NCBI GenBank assembly: GCA_025041175.1
Contig: JAKCFJ010000002.1
Location: 682,001 to 746,000, forward strand
DNA: 64,000 bases
Origin: Halobacteriales archaeon YIM A00010
GTDB taxonomy: Archaea; Halobacteriota; Halobacteria; Halobacteriales; Haloarculaceae
Direction: 5' to 3'
Of the stretch, positions 26,541-35,840 are shown in pieces. The position numbers and the translations under genes are program-made. Within the stretch, counting starts at the first letter, position 1. Each line of letters begins with the position of its first letter. The notes beneath the pieces were generated by a model. It did no database searches. It was not told the DNA's origin and saw only the letters and a list, made by a program, of their open reading frames with translations.

Positions 26541-27146
26541 TCATGTCACTCCTGCCTCTTCGAAGGCTTCGTTTACAACCTCTGGTGTGGGCGCATTGAG
26601 GTAGGGTTCAATGGCTTGAAAAGAGTCCCAGCCGCCGACTTGCATGACCACCCGGGGATTCATCTGGCGATCGACTAAGAGGCGCTGGGCGAACCGTCGA
26701 CGAAGATCGTGCGACGAGACATGTCGATAGTCGTCATCGCCGGTCTCTTCGGCCGCTCGCTCTGCGGTTCGCTTGACGACCGCCCGTACGCCTCGATCGG
26801 AGAGGTCAACCAGCGGCTCATCGGGAGCAATGGTCTCAGCCGTCGTGAATCGGTGGATGTCGCGCTCGACGTCGGGTGGCAAATAGGCATCCCGAGGCTT
26901 CCCGCCCGAGCCGGTGGTGTCTTTTCCCTTGGGTACGCGCAACCGGTAGTGATCGCCGTCGGTGGTCCGTTTCACGTGTTTCGGGCATATCTGTGGGATC
27001 TCGAACGCTCGCAGCCCAACATACCCCCCGAGTTGCAGAATGAGATCATCGCGATGGCTGGCGGCTGCTCGACGGAGTTGCTCTACTTCCGCGTCGGTCA
27101 TCCAGACGTTGTACTCGTCTGGCTTCGCCGTGGCTTCCAGTCGCAT
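26541..27146 (-). CDS. Tyrosine recombinase, catalytic domain only
   Basis: A 201-residue phage-integrase/XerCD-type protein. The catalytic residues are visible: R46 in GLRAFEI, K73 or K75 in RVPKGKDT, H146 and R149 in SSHDLRRRFA, W173 in GGWDSF (in place of His) and Y182 in IEPYLN. The usual N-terminal core-binding domain is missing or reduced, as in several short haloarchaeal integrases. ATG at 27146 gives the cleanest start. Such enzymes integrate or resolve plasmids and islands. No tRNA or clear att site is seen beside it. A 11-bp inverted repeat lies at 27501-27539. Confidence 0.8.
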   Translation of the reverse strand: MRLEATAKPDEYNVWMTDAEVEQLRRAAASHRDDLILQLGGYVGLRAFEIPQICPKHVKRTTDGDHYRLRVPKGKDTTGSGGKPRDAYLPPDVERDIHRFTTAETIAPDEPLVDLSDRGVRAVVKRTAERAAEETGDDDYRHVSSHDLRRRFAQRLLVDRQMNPRVVMQVGGWDSFQAIEPYLNAPTPEVVNEAFEEAGVT

Positions 27147-27538
27147 GTCGATTACCATAACAAGTATCAACATAGTTCTATCGGTCGGACAGGAAATGGT
27201 GGTGGTTTGCCCCGTGATCGGGGCGGTTTAGGGGGTGGTTGGTGGTATTCGTTGCCGACTTGTGTAATAAACCGGCACTCTTACCACTCATCGGCTGGTT
27301 GGTTAGTGAACAAATCAACAGGGTTGATTATCTCGAACTAAGGGCTCAGCAGTTGATCTGCAAAGTATATAGCGAGATGTGGTATACTGTGCTTCGCTCT
27401 GCTCCCTACGACGATTAACACCGACTTAGTATCGGCCACGATGAAACTGCGGCTGAGATTTCCCATTCTCAGTACCTCACAAAGCCAGTTAGTTAGAACG
27501 TCTGCTTGCTGAAGGTGTGCCTACGACCCAGCAAGCAG
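27147..27538. other. Intergenic upstream of the recombinase
   Basis: 392 bases with no supported gene. The recombinase promoter should lie in 27147-27200. The inverted repeat TCTGCTTGCTG / CAGCAAGCAGA at 27501-27511 and 27529-27539 directly abuts repeat copy C. It may be a recombination or terminator-like site. Confidence 0.4.
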
Positions 27539-27641
27539 AAGTCGGCTAGGTGGATTTCTAATGCACAAACGATCTTGAAATCTATTTCGACAGTCTATGT
27601 TTCGCGAGCAGCTGTGCATGATAAATCCACCTAGCCAATCT
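27539..27641. mobile_element. Palindromic MITE-like repeat, copy C
   Basis: A 103-bp member of the palindromic family. Left end AAGTCGGCTAGGTGGATTTC, right end on the other strand AGATTGGCTAGGTGGATTTA followed by TCATGCACA. It lies between the tyrosine recombinase and the DUF7521-like gene pair and disrupts no gene that I can see. Confidence 0.7.
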
Positions 27642-27697
27642 CTGATGTATTACGAACCTGCCTTGTCGATTTCTGTCAATAAGGTCGATACACTAGC

Positions 27698-28036
27698 TCA
27701 TTGTCTGATGCTGAGCGAGTAGAGGATACAACCGAGTCCTCCGATCTCGATAAGACGAGTTGTGATCGGCAGCCAGTATGTATAGACATACGGCCCGAAG
27801 CCAAAGCGCTGGCCGACGAAAGTGATCAGGAGTGAGAGGGCAAACGGGACGACGGTAATGAATCCGAGTCCGAGCGCGAGAAATAGCATCCGCCGACTCT
27901 GATTGCGTCGGTATCCCCTATACGCCTGAAATGCGATGAACAAACCTAACATCATCGCACCAAGCGTGACCGCTAAGAGGATCAGATAGCCGACATACTC
28001 CTGTCTGGGATCGAGTTGGAGCGGATATCGGATCAT
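27698..28036 (-). CDS. DUF7521-like membrane protein
   Basis: A 112-residue protein with three predicted helices (about 15-37, 48-72 and 88-110) and a basic loop (YRGYRRNQSRRM). The pattern matches the haloarchaeal DUF7521 group as I recall it, which is regularly encoded right after a small HTH protein. Its ATG overlaps the stop of that HTH gene (TAATG at 28036), so the two form one unit. A membrane sensor or signalling role is likely but unproven. Confidence 0.65.
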   Translation of the reverse strand: MIRYPLQLDPRQEYVGYLILLAVTLGAMMLGLFIAFQAYRGYRRNQSRRMLFLALGLGFITVVPFALSLLITFVGQRFGFGPYVYTYWLPITTRLIEIGGLGCILYSLSIRQ

Positions 28037-28383
28037 TACAGTCCCTCCCACATGTCAGTAAAGCGGTCTGCGATGTCATCCGGTGGTTTCTCTTCGACGG
28101 TAACCGCTAGTTCTCCGTCGTTGAGGTCGACAGTGAGTTGGTCCAGCCGCGCTTTGAATACTGTATAGTGGTGTCCGTCGTCGGCGAGTTTCGTCCCTTC
28201 TTCGATGAGACCACAGTCGACAAGACGCTCTGCTCGTCGGTAGACCGTGGGAAGAGACGCATCACATTCCTCGCTGAGTGTTTTCGCGGACATCGGTTGT
28301 GTACTCGTTGCAGTGAGGATCGTCCGAGCGTATTCATCATCGAGGAGTGCAAACACCTCGTTCGTCGGACAGTCCTCACTCAC
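28036..28383 (-). CDS. Winged-helix regulator (ArsR-like)
   Basis: A 115-residue HTH protein. The helix-turn-helix core is EVFALLDDEYARTILTATST then MSAKTLSEECDASLPTVYRR, followed by a wing with DGHHYTVFKARLDQL. It has the pattern of the small haloarchaeal ArsR-like regulators encoded before DUF7521 membrane proteins. No metal-binding cysteine cluster is present. It and the downstream membrane gene probably act together, with the membrane protein modulating the regulator. Confidence 0.8.
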   Translation of the reverse strand: MSEDCPTNEVFALLDDEYARTILTATSTQPMSAKTLSEECDASLPTVYRRAERLVDCGLIEEGTKLADDGHHYTVFKARLDQLTVDLNDGELAVTVEEKPPDDIADRFTDMWEGL

Positions 28384-28613
28384 GTTTCCTAATGGATCGA
28401 GAGGAGGTTAAAAGACCCATGCGATTTTCTGGGCCAGAAAACGCGCTCCATAACTGAGTTCTGCCAGCGAATTGTTTGCCTACCTCACTAATCCACGGCT
28501 GATCACCGTTCTATCCGCACAGTTGCTATCCATATCAAGCATTAGTCCACTGTGAATTGATTGTACTTATCGATACCAGACGGACTAAATGTGGCCTCCA
28601 CGATATCGACGCT

Positions 28614-29498
28614 ATGAGTCTCCGCGTTCGTAGTGCGCTCGCTGATGGGATCTCCCGTGCGTTTCGCCGCAACGGCTGGATCTTGATCGGTACCTATTTT
28701 CTCATCAGTCTGCTTCAGGGAGGACTCGTCTTGATGGTCTCAACGACTACACTCCCGCTGGATAGTTTCGCTGCGCCAGCGGCAGGTGGACAGATGCCGA
28801 GCCCTGGGACTCAGCTTCCACCGCTTATTTCGTTGCAGGCTGCTCTGATTGCGTCGTTCACGGGCGGATTTCTGACATTCCCTGTATTGGTCGTGGCGAG
28901 TCGTGCGCTTGTGAGCCAGTTTACAGACCACATACCCGAGGAGTTTGTTTTTCATCGTCTCGGCCGGGCATCGGTCAATAGTTTTCTGGGAAGTTGGATC
29001 GTTTCGATTGTGGTGAGCGTACTCACGATCGGCCTATTCACGCTCGCTGGTTGGGGACTATTTGCGGCGGCTGATCAATCAACCCTGCTCTATCTGATCA
29101 GTACGTGGCCGGGACGGGCACTACTCGTCGGTGCCTGTCTCGTTCTCCTCATCCCCGGAGCATTTCTTGGAGTGAATCTGATTTTCGTTGGACAGGAGGT
29201 GGCTGTTCGAGACAAGAACGTGATCGGAGCAATTGTTGGAAGCTGGCGACTGACTCGGCGCAGTCGACTACGCCTGCTTGCGCTTGCGCTCGTTTTGTTC
29301 ATTCCTCAGATGATTATTTCGGTCATCCTATCTGAGCTCTTCCCACCAATTCCTGCTCAGATTCTCGTGATTGTCGAGAGTGCGATTGTTCAGATTGTGA
29401 TGCTAGCGATCATGGCGCGTGCGTACGTGCAACTGTACGATGGAACGGAACTCAGTCCAGCTTATCTTAGTAAGACGGCAGATGCTCAACGGAGGTAG
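28614..29498 (+). CDS. Haloarchaeal membrane protein, DUF7847-like
   Basis: A 294-residue protein with about six membrane helices. It begins MSLRVRSALADGISRAFRRN, which is typical of a haloarchaeal family (DUF7847-like) with a conserved amphipathic head, then helices at about 20-45, 75-100, 120-150, 165-190, 215-235 and 245-275. The ATG at 28614 fits this start; 19 more residues are possible from 28557 but are not conserved-looking. The function is unknown. A hairpin at 29537-29584 after its stop may end the transcript. Confidence 0.6.
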   Translation: MSLRVRSALADGISRAFRRNGWILIGTYFLISLLQGGLVLMVSTTTLPLDSFAAPAAGGQMPSPGTQLPPLISLQAALIASFTGGFLTFPVLVVASRALVSQFTDHIPEEFVFHRLGRASVNSFLGSWIVSIVVSVLTIGLFTLAGWGLFAAADQSTLLYLISTWPGRALLVGACLVLLIPGAFLGVNLIFVGQEVAVRDKNVIGAIVGSWRLTRRSRLRLLALALVLFIPQMIISVILSELFPPIPAQILVIVESAIVQIVMLAIMARAYVQLYDGTELSPAYLSKTADAQRR

Positions 29499-29536
29499 AA
29501 CCAGGGAGATGCCAAGTGCGATGCTACGCAACGAGT

Positions 29537-29584
29537 CCCGGTACTGAGCACCCGCTTGTGCAAGACGGGGTACTCAGTATCGGG
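29537..29584 (+). terminator. Long hairpin after DUF7847-like gene
   Basis: A stem of about 17 bp pairs CCCGGTACTGAGCACCC (29537-29553) with GGGGTACTCAGTATCGGG (29567-29584), with two mismatches and a 13-nt loop. It lies 39 bp after a stop codon. A T-run does not follow directly, so it may be a terminator or an mRNA-stabilising structure. Confidence 0.4.
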
Positions 29585-29780
29585 ATAGGATGCATATTAG
29601 CAACTCCGCCATTTTTCTGAGCCTGAAAACCGGATATGCTTTTTATGCTTACCCGAGTCGTTCCCTCGATCGTATGCCCCATAAGAGACCAAGAGCACCG
29701 AACTGATTCTCACGACGACCGCCGATGCCGACATGGACTAGACAGCGGTGATACAGACGGCCACCAAACCGAAAATCGAT

Positions 29781-29894
29781 ATGATACGAGTGGAATGCAC
29801 CACGTCGGAGACGGTAACCGGTGACCTAGCCGATCTTGACAGCCACGTCGAGACGGTTCAGTCGTGGTGGGTTCGGTATCGAAGACCCAGCTAA
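29781..29894 (+). CDS. Possible small ORF before ABC operon
   Basis: A 37-codon frame starts at ATG and ends 3 nt before the ATG of the ABC permease (start MIRVECTTSETVTGDLADLD, end VQSWWVRYRRPS). The composition is plausible for a haloarchaeal small protein, and the close spacing suggests co-translation. No family is recognised. It could also be a leader peptide or chance. Confidence 0.35.
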   Translation: MIRVECTTSETVTGDLADLDSHVETVQSWWVRYRRPS

Positions 29895-29897
29895 CAG

Positions 29898-31538
29898 ATG
29901 ATGATTCCAGGATGGCTCCGCCACAGTCTGCAGATCGCACGAACCGAGGCCACACGGAGCCGACGGCAGCTCGGGCGCTCGTCAACCATTCAGGCGCTCA
30001 TCGCCGTTGTCGTCATCCTGCTCGCAGTCGGTAGTGGTATCAGTGCATACACCTTCGGAACGATGATTCGAGACGGGCAGGCAACGTTTCCGCTCGAAAC
30101 GCTCCACCTTGTCGCAGCGGGTGGATTTCTCGCGTTGCTCGTCGGATTCGTCCAGCAAACGTCGAACCTCACCGAGCGCATTGACACCGATCACCTCCTG
30201 ACGACAGTGTCGGCCCACACAGTCGTGCTCGGCGTGGTGGTGGCTGTTCCCCGACGGACTGTCATCCGAATCGGTCCCACTGCGGTCAGTGTGGCCGTCG
30301 GCTTCGCCGTTGGAACGGGATCGCCGGTGATTGCCCTCACCATTCTCGTCGCCGTCGCTAGCCTATTCACACTCACGGCACTGATCGGGGTCTGTCTCAG
30401 TTTCGCCATCAAACTCGTCACGACTCGGTCACCGCGCTTCCGTCGCTACAAGAACGTCTTCGTCGTGCTGGCGTTTGTACTCGCGTTCACGGGGTGGATC
30501 GCGGCGAGCGCGGACCTGGTGTCGATCGATCTGGTTGTAAGATGGGTCACCATGGTACCGACGGCGTGGTTCGTCGATCTCGGATTACTCGGAATGGCGG
30601 GAAGCGACACGAACGTACTTCGCAGTGTGGGTGCGCTCGCCCTGTTCGTTGTCGGAATCCCGGTATTGACTGCCCTGACGGCTGGGTTCGCTGAGCGCGT
30701 GTGGATGACTGAGCCAGTCAGCGCGAAAAGTCTCCATCGCTCGCGGTCACTCGTCGGTGAAGGATTCGCTGAACGACTGTTCGCTGGTCGCGTTTCACGA
30801 CCCATGCTGACGATCGCACGAAAACGCTGGCTCCAGGAACGCCGCGTGCCCCGTGCCATCATGATGCCGGGCTATCTCTTCGTCTTCCTGCTCGGAGTGT
30901 TCTTCCCGATTCTCGCGGCTGGTGAAGTACCGGGCATCTCACTGGTCGTCCTCGTTTCGATCTGTGCGGCTGCAACTGGACTCGCCTTCGGACTGGCTCC
31001 CATCGAGACCGAGTACTCGTCGCTGCCCATGACGCTCACATCGGTTACAGGTGAGCAGTTCGTTCGCGGAACCATACTCGCTGGCGTCGCTATCGGCGCG
31101 CCGATCACAGTGGTCGTAACGCTCTTGCTCGCAGTGGGGAGTCCGCTTGGCGTCCTCGAAATAGTGCTGATCGCGTTCGTCGGCGTTGTGCTCTGTATCT
31201 GTAGTATGACACTCGCCGCTGCAATCGGGATGCGCGTCTCGTATCGTGGCCTCCTGCCGGCTCCGCTTCCGTTTACCAGCGCGATAATTCACGCCGAGAT
31301 CGGGACAGCGGGGTTCATCAAAATGGGCGAGATGCTGGGACTGTTGGGACTCGTCTGCCTCCCGGCGATGGGTGGCTATCTCCTCGTTTTCCTCGGCCTA
31401 GGGGCAGGGGCGGTGGCTGTGCCGATTGCACTCGTTCGAATCGGCTCGCTCGGCCTGACGGCCGTCCTCGCCGTCGGCGTCTCGATCCTTACGCATCGGC
31501 GGGCAGTGCACCGCTTCGATCGGTACACGCTGTCGTGA
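29898..31538 (+). CDS. ABC transporter permease
   Basis: A 546-residue membrane protein with about 12 helices. It is homologous to the permease at 32391-34187: both contain a conserved middle segment (here RVSRPMLTIARKRWLQERR) between two blocks of helices. This is the haloarchaeal ABC-2-like permease family. The order permease, ATPase, permease, with gaps of a few bases, shows one operon and a heterodimeric transporter. The substrate cannot be read from sequence. Its position 5 kb from the halocin-like gene makes peptide export or immunity a possible role, but this is only inference. Confidence 0.75.
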   Translation: MMIPGWLRHSLQIARTEATRSRRQLGRSSTIQALIAVVVILLAVGSGISAYTFGTMIRDGQATFPLETLHLVAAGGFLALLVGFVQQTSNLTERIDTDHLLTTVSAHTVVLGVVVAVPRRTVIRIGPTAVSVAVGFAVGTGSPVIALTILVAVASLFTLTALIGVCLSFAIKLVTTRSPRFRRYKNVFVVLAFVLAFTGWIAASADLVSIDLVVRWVTMVPTAWFVDLGLLGMAGSDTNVLRSVGALALFVVGIPVLTALTAGFAERVWMTEPVSAKSLHRSRSLVGEGFAERLFAGRVSRPMLTIARKRWLQERRVPRAIMMPGYLFVFLLGVFFPILAAGEVPGISLVVLVSICAAATGLAFGLAPIETEYSSLPMTLTSVTGEQFVRGTILAGVAIGAPITVVVTLLLAVGSPLGVLEIVLIAFVGVVLCICSMTLAAAIGMRVSYRGLLPAPLPFTSAIIHAEIGTAGFIKMGEMLGLLGLVCLPAMGGYLLVFLGLGAGAVAVPIALVRIGSLGLTAVLAVGVSILTHRRAVHRFDRYTLS

Positions 31539-31542
31539 TCAC

Positions 31543-32394
31543 GTGAACGAACGCAACACAATGAAACGAACGCAACAAGCGATGATCTCCAATACGACAC
31601 AACCAATGAACGACTCATTCTCGATCAGTACGGACGCACTCACGAAACAGTACGGTAGCACAACCGCCGTCAACGACCTCAATCTCGCAATCCCGAGTGG
31701 CGCGATCTATGGTTTCCTCGGACCGAACGGCGCTGGCAAGACCACCACGATACGGATGCTCACGACTCTGATAACGCCGACCAGCGGCACGGCACATATC
31801 GTGGGCGAGTCGATCACCGACCGGCAGGCGGTGGTTCCACACATCGGCTATCTCCCCGAGGAGCCGCCGCTGTACGACGAACTCACTGCCCGTGAGCAGC
31901 TCGAATATCACGGCGGCCTCCGCGACATGAACCCGTCAGAGATCGAGGAACGAATCGGTTCGCTCCTTGACCGCTTCGACCTGACCGCCGACGCCGACAA
32001 TCGGATATCGACGTACTCGAAGGGGATGAAGCAGAAAGCCGGGTTGATCCAGGCGTTGATGCACCAACCCAACGTGGTGGTCCTCGACGAGCCGACATCG
32101 GGACTCGACCCGCGGGCTGCACGCACGGTCCGAGAGACCATTGCCGAACTCGCCGCCGGCGACACTACCGTGTTCCTCTCGACACACATCCTGCCAGTCG
32201 TCGAGGAACTCGCGACAGAGGTCGGCATCCTCTACGAGGGAGAGTTGGTCGCCGAAGGTCCGCCCGACGCGCTGAAAGAACGCATGGAGACCGGCGAAGA
32301 AGGCACTCTTGAAGACATCTTCCTCGATGTCACTACTGACGAGGCCTACGGTGAACGTACGACTGAACCCGAACGTACGGGTCAACCGGAGTGA
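31543..32394 (+). CDS. ABC transporter ATP-binding protein
   Basis: A 283-residue ATPase with Walker A (GPNGAGKTTT), Q-loop region (GYLPEEPPLYDELT), signature (YSKGMKQKAGLIQ), Walker B (VVVLDEPTSGLDP) and H-loop (LSTHIL). It is of the drug- and peptide-export type (CcmA/DrrA-like). It powers the two permeases that flank it. The exact start is uncertain: GTG at 31543, or ATG at 31582 or 31606, the last just before the conserved fold begins. A direct repeat GAACGAACGCAACA occurs at the start. The stop overlaps the next gene. Confidence 0.85.
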   Translation: MNERNTMKRTQQAMISNTTQPMNDSFSISTDALTKQYGSTTAVNDLNLAIPSGAIYGFLGPNGAGKTTTIRMLTTLITPTSGTAHIVGESITDRQAVVPHIGYLPEEPPLYDELTAREQLEYHGGLRDMNPSEIEERIGSLLDRFDLTADADNRISTYSKGMKQKAGLIQALMHQPNVVVLDEPTSGLDPRAARTVRETIAELAAGDTTVFLSTHILPVVEELATEVGILYEGELVAEGPPDALKERMETGEEGTLEDIFLDVTTDEAYGERTTEPERTGQPE

Positions 32395-34187
32395 ACCGAT
32401 CGATGTCACGAATCTTTCCCTCATTGACTCACGTACGCCTGATCGCTCGGACGGAACTCCGACGTAAACGGCGCGCGCTTGGCGAACGCTCGGGCTGGCA
32501 ACTTGCTATTTTGGCCTTTGCAGGGCTGTTTTTCGTTCTCCCGATCGCAGCGGTGACGTTCGGCGCGCACGCGCTCGGTGAAGGGCTACGAACCGGTTCG
32601 ATTGATTTTCCACTGGATCTTCTTCGCGCCGGCGTCAGCATCGTCGTGCTATTCGTCGCGTTCATGGCGGGCTCGCGGACCGTACAAACCAGCGGTACTA
32701 TCGACCGTTCTGCAGGGATTCTGACGGCTGTCCCGCATCGCGATGTAGTCGCAGGTCTTCTTCTCACCGAGTGTGTTCTGTTTTTCGGGATCGCAACCCT
32801 GCCGACGCTCGCTATCGCCGTTGCATTCGCAATAGGGGCGAGCACGCCGGTGAGTGTCGTGCCGATTGTCGTGGCGGCGTTCGCTCTTATCATCGCCGGG
32901 CTCGCTCTCGGCTACACCGTCGGACTCGTGGTGAAACTCGCGTTCGCCCGGTCGTCGTTCCTCGCTAGATACAAGAGTATCATCGGTATGCTCGTGTTCG
33001 TCGCGTATTTCGCTGTTATCTACTCCAACTCGCTCAATTCAGCGCTCGCACCGGTGATCGGTGTGCTCGAAGCCTCACCGATCGGCTGGCTCATCGATTT
33101 CGGTCTCATGGGTGCACCCAGCGTCGGCGTTGATATCCTCCGCGCCACAGGTGGAATCGGGACGGTCATGATCGCCGTTCCAGTGCTCGTTGGACTTTCG
33201 ACTGTGCTCGCCGAGCGGCTCTGGTACGCTGATCCAGTCCAGCCAAGCGGCGATGACGGTGATGGAACGTCGACGAACGTAAGTAAATCGTCCGTGCGAG
33301 GGACAAGCGCTGGCGGAGAGGGAACCGCAACTACGAGTAAAACGTCCCCGCTCTCGGAACGGGTGTTCGGCGGCGTAGTGTCATGGCCGGTGTTGCGAAT
33401 CGCCCAGAAGAATTGGCTGCGGGCACGTCGTGCGCCGCTGAAACTCTGGTACGCGGCCTATCCACTCCTGCTCGTCGGCTTCCAGATCGGGCCACTCCTC
33501 AACGCTGGCCAAGTCCCGAAGTGGCTGGTGCTGTATATCGCAGTCTGCGGAGCGTGGGCGACCGGCGCGGCGTTCGCGCTCAACCCACTCGGCGATGAAG
33601 GTGCGGTGTTGCCGCTGACACTCACGTCGGGCGTGTCCGGACAAACGTATCTCGCTGGAATGGTTCTCTCGGGGGTCACACCGGGAGTCCCGATCACCGT
33701 CGTGGCGACTGTCGGGCTTGGAGTACTAAGTCCACTCAGTGCGGTCGAGATCGCCGCCCTTGCCGCACTGGGTACAATACTATGTGCTGGTGCGAGCGTT
33801 CTCGCGGCAGGAATCGGAACGCTCTACCCGAAGTTCGAGGAATCGCGAATCACGCGCAATCGGAAAGCAGTGAGGCCAAGCATCGTGGCATTTCTGATCT
33901 ACACGATCGGGCTGCTCGCCATCGGGATACCAGGTGTCGTAGCCCAAGTGCCGGTAGTTCTCCGTGTGCTGGGAGGGCTTGGGACGGCACTACTGAGCGG
34001 GCTTCCGGACGTGATTGCTCAAGCACCAAGACTACTGACTGACCTCGCTGGAGTGATCGAAACGACGCCAAGCGCCCCAGTCATCGGGACAGGAGTGACA
34101 GCACTCCTTGCAGTTGGCGTGGCCGTACTTGCTGCTCGGCGCGTTATTCAGGCGTTTGAGGGATATACGATCAATCCAGGGATGTAG
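32391..34187 (+). CDS. ABC transporter permease
   Basis: A 598-residue membrane protein with about 12 helices, similar in plan to the permease at 29898-31538 (segment VSWPVLRIAQKNWLRARRAP matches the other copy). A polar, serine- and glycine-rich linker at about residues 285-325 joins two halves. GTG at 32391 overlaps the ATPase stop; ATG at 32403 (MSRIFPSLTHVRL) is an alternative. With the ATPase it should form an ABC-2-type exporter. No substrate-binding protein is encoded, which fits export rather than import. Confidence 0.75.
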   Translation: MNRSMSRIFPSLTHVRLIARTELRRKRRALGERSGWQLAILAFAGLFFVLPIAAVTFGAHALGEGLRTGSIDFPLDLLRAGVSIVVLFVAFMAGSRTVQTSGTIDRSAGILTAVPHRDVVAGLLLTECVLFFGIATLPTLAIAVAFAIGASTPVSVVPIVVAAFALIIAGLALGYTVGLVVKLAFARSSFLARYKSIIGMLVFVAYFAVIYSNSLNSALAPVIGVLEASPIGWLIDFGLMGAPSVGVDILRATGGIGTVMIAVPVLVGLSTVLAERLWYADPVQPSGDDGDGTSTNVSKSSVRGTSAGGEGTATTSKTSPLSERVFGGVVSWPVLRIAQKNWLRARRAPLKLWYAAYPLLLVGFQIGPLLNAGQVPKWLVLYIAVCGAWATGAAFALNPLGDEGAVLPLTLTSGVSGQTYLAGMVLSGVTPGVPITVVATVGLGVLSPLSAVEIAALAALGTILCAGASVLAAGIGTLYPKFEESRITRNRKAVRPSIVAFLIYTIGLLAIGIPGVVAQVPVVLRVLGGLGTALLSGLPDVIAQAPRLLTDLAGVIETTPSAPVIGTGVTALLAVGVAVLAARRVIQAFEGYTINPGM

Positions 34188-34350
34188 TACTGAATTGCCC
34201 GTTTCATACGTATCTGCCCGCCTTGACGGCCCCGAGGGATCGATCGGGACGAATTACCTATCGTCAGGTAGACATGAACGCTGCAATACTAGGTCGAAGA
34301 CACAGCTGGCGCTGTCACTGAGAAAACGGGCAATGACGACTACCTACAGG

Positions 34351-34811
34351 TCACCTCTCACGATCTCCAGTGCTGTTGAGCCAATTACTTGCTGTCGAGG
34401 TAGGTGTCACTCCGCACATCGTGATGGCGCTCGGTAGCTGGTCAAGCTGTGACCCGATCGAGCTCCCCTCGCGGCACCAACCGAGGAGAAATGCGACATC
34501 TCCGGTCTGTTCGAACTCCATGAGCACCTCGAAAATCGCACTGGCGTCCCCACTCGGCGCGTCCTCAACGACAACTAGTAGCTCCTCGTCGGCAGCGCGG
34601 ATCACGTCAATGAGTGTGCCAGGTTCGTCGAACGACATGGTCGTGGCACTGCTCCGAATACAGCACTGTGCCCCAATTGATATCGGCGTGCCACTGACAG
34701 GCGACTTGCTTGCAGACGGTACTTTTCCCAGTGCAACTCTCCCCGAGCACTACTAGATTCTCGCCCGCAACGAGCTGCTCGTACACTCCCTCGGCGATAA
34801 CCGAGCGCTAT
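34351..34811 (-). pseudogene. STAND-type ATPase fragment
   Basis: A P-loop domain remnant. One frame carries VYEQLVAGENLVVLGESCTG followed by KSTVCKQVACQWHADINWGT, with Walker A GESCTGKST. The next frame continues with MSFDEPGTLIDVIRAADEEL and LVVVEDAPSGDASAIFEVLM, which holds a Walker B-like VVVEDA and a sensor-like LLGWCREG. Removing one T (in TGTATT) would join them. The 5-prime side is closed by a stop and the helical C-terminal part is missing. It resembles the N-terminal ATPase of haloarchaeal ATPase-TPR proteins. Confidence 0.5.
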
Positions 34812-34967
34812 CGGTGATGGATCTGCTCTTGTCAACTGAAAATCTGGTACTTTCTAATCTGTATTATTGAGGGATAACAGAATAGATCCAAATACCTTTA
34901 ATTTATATTAATTAATAATAGAATAAAAAGAAATTGTTATATTATGTGATTTCATAGCTATAGGTGA

Positions 34968-35840
34968 ATGAATTCATTAGACTTTCCCAATAATACCCTT
35001 CAAGCTGATAGTAGCAAGAGTGATACGACGACTCTCAGTACGACGCTAGCTGAGATCAACTACCTCGCACGCTCGCATAATCGCTTTCGAATTCTCGAAC
35101 TGATCTGTGCGTCGTCCTGTAGCCAAGATGATCTCCAAAAACAACTCGATATTCATCGGACGACACTCCGGAAGAATCTCCGCGGATTGGAAAAGAGAAG
35201 TTGGATCGAGAACATCCCAACAAATAACGTCTATCGTGTGTTACCCGCGGGCCAGATTGTGCTTCAGAGTCTCCGTACGACGCTAGCTAATTTTCAAACC
35301 GCAGATTGTCTTGGCGACTTCCTCGCGCTATTCCCTAAAGAACTCCCGATACAGATGCAGACGCTTTGTGCCTGTAACGTAACACACTGTGAGACTCAGA
35401 ACCCCTATGCACCGATGCAACGATCTCTTACGCTGGTCAAAGAAGCAGAAATCATTCGTGCCTTTACGCCGGTATTTAATCCAATCTACGTTGAGACGTT
35501 TGAACATCCGATTTCCGACGACCATGCGTTCGAGATCATCGTATCACAGGATGTCTTTGAAACAATACAGTCTGACCACACTTCAACACTCGAAGCGGCT
35601 CTGCAAGCGGAATCCGTACAGTTATTCGTCTCAGATGACGTTCCACGATTCGGGATAGCACTACTCGACGATATCGCTGTCATCGCGGTCTATGACCGTG
35701 ACATGAGAGTCCATTCACTGCTGGAAGCAGACATCGGGCAGCAACAAGTGATAGAGTGGGCTAAACAACAGTATGACAGACTGAAGAAGACAGCCGATAA
35801 ATATGAGAAACTAGGTGAGAAAGATGTTACACCTCGATAG
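34968..35840 (+). CDS. HTH transcriptional regulator
   Basis: A 290-residue regulator with an N-terminal winged helix (residues 28-100: LAEINYLARSHNRFRILELI, then SQDDLQKQLDIHRTTLRKNL) and a C-terminal ligand-binding-like domain (FTPVFNPIYVETFEHPISDD, and ALLDDIAVIAVYDRDMRVHS near the end). The plan is common in haloarchaeal TrmB/ArsR-like regulators. Cysteines cluster in QTLCACNVTHCETQ. The upstream region is strongly A+T-rich (34860-34960), with TATA-like sequence. It converges with the gene at 35827-36669 and overlaps its 3-prime end by 14 bp. A link to the halocin-like gene is possible. Confidence 0.75.
   Translation: MNSLDFPNNTLQADSSKSDTTTLSTTLAEINYLARSHNRFRILELICASSCSQDDLQKQLDIHRTTLRKNLRGLEKRSWIENIPTNNVYRVLPAGQIVLQSLRTTLANFQTADCLGDFLALFPKELPIQMQTLCACNVTHCETQNPYAPMQRSLTLVKEAEIIRAFTPVFNPIYVETFEHPISDDHAFEIIVSQDVFETIQSDHTSTLEAALQAESVQLFVSDDVPRFGIALLDDIAVIAVYDRDMRVHSLLEADIGQQQVIEWAKQQYDRLKKTADKYEKLGEKDVTPR

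Noticed and set aside
27147-27300. tRNA or att site beside the tyrosine recombinase
   Set aside because: No cloverleaf or GGTTCRANNCC-like T arm could be found in either strand near the gene.
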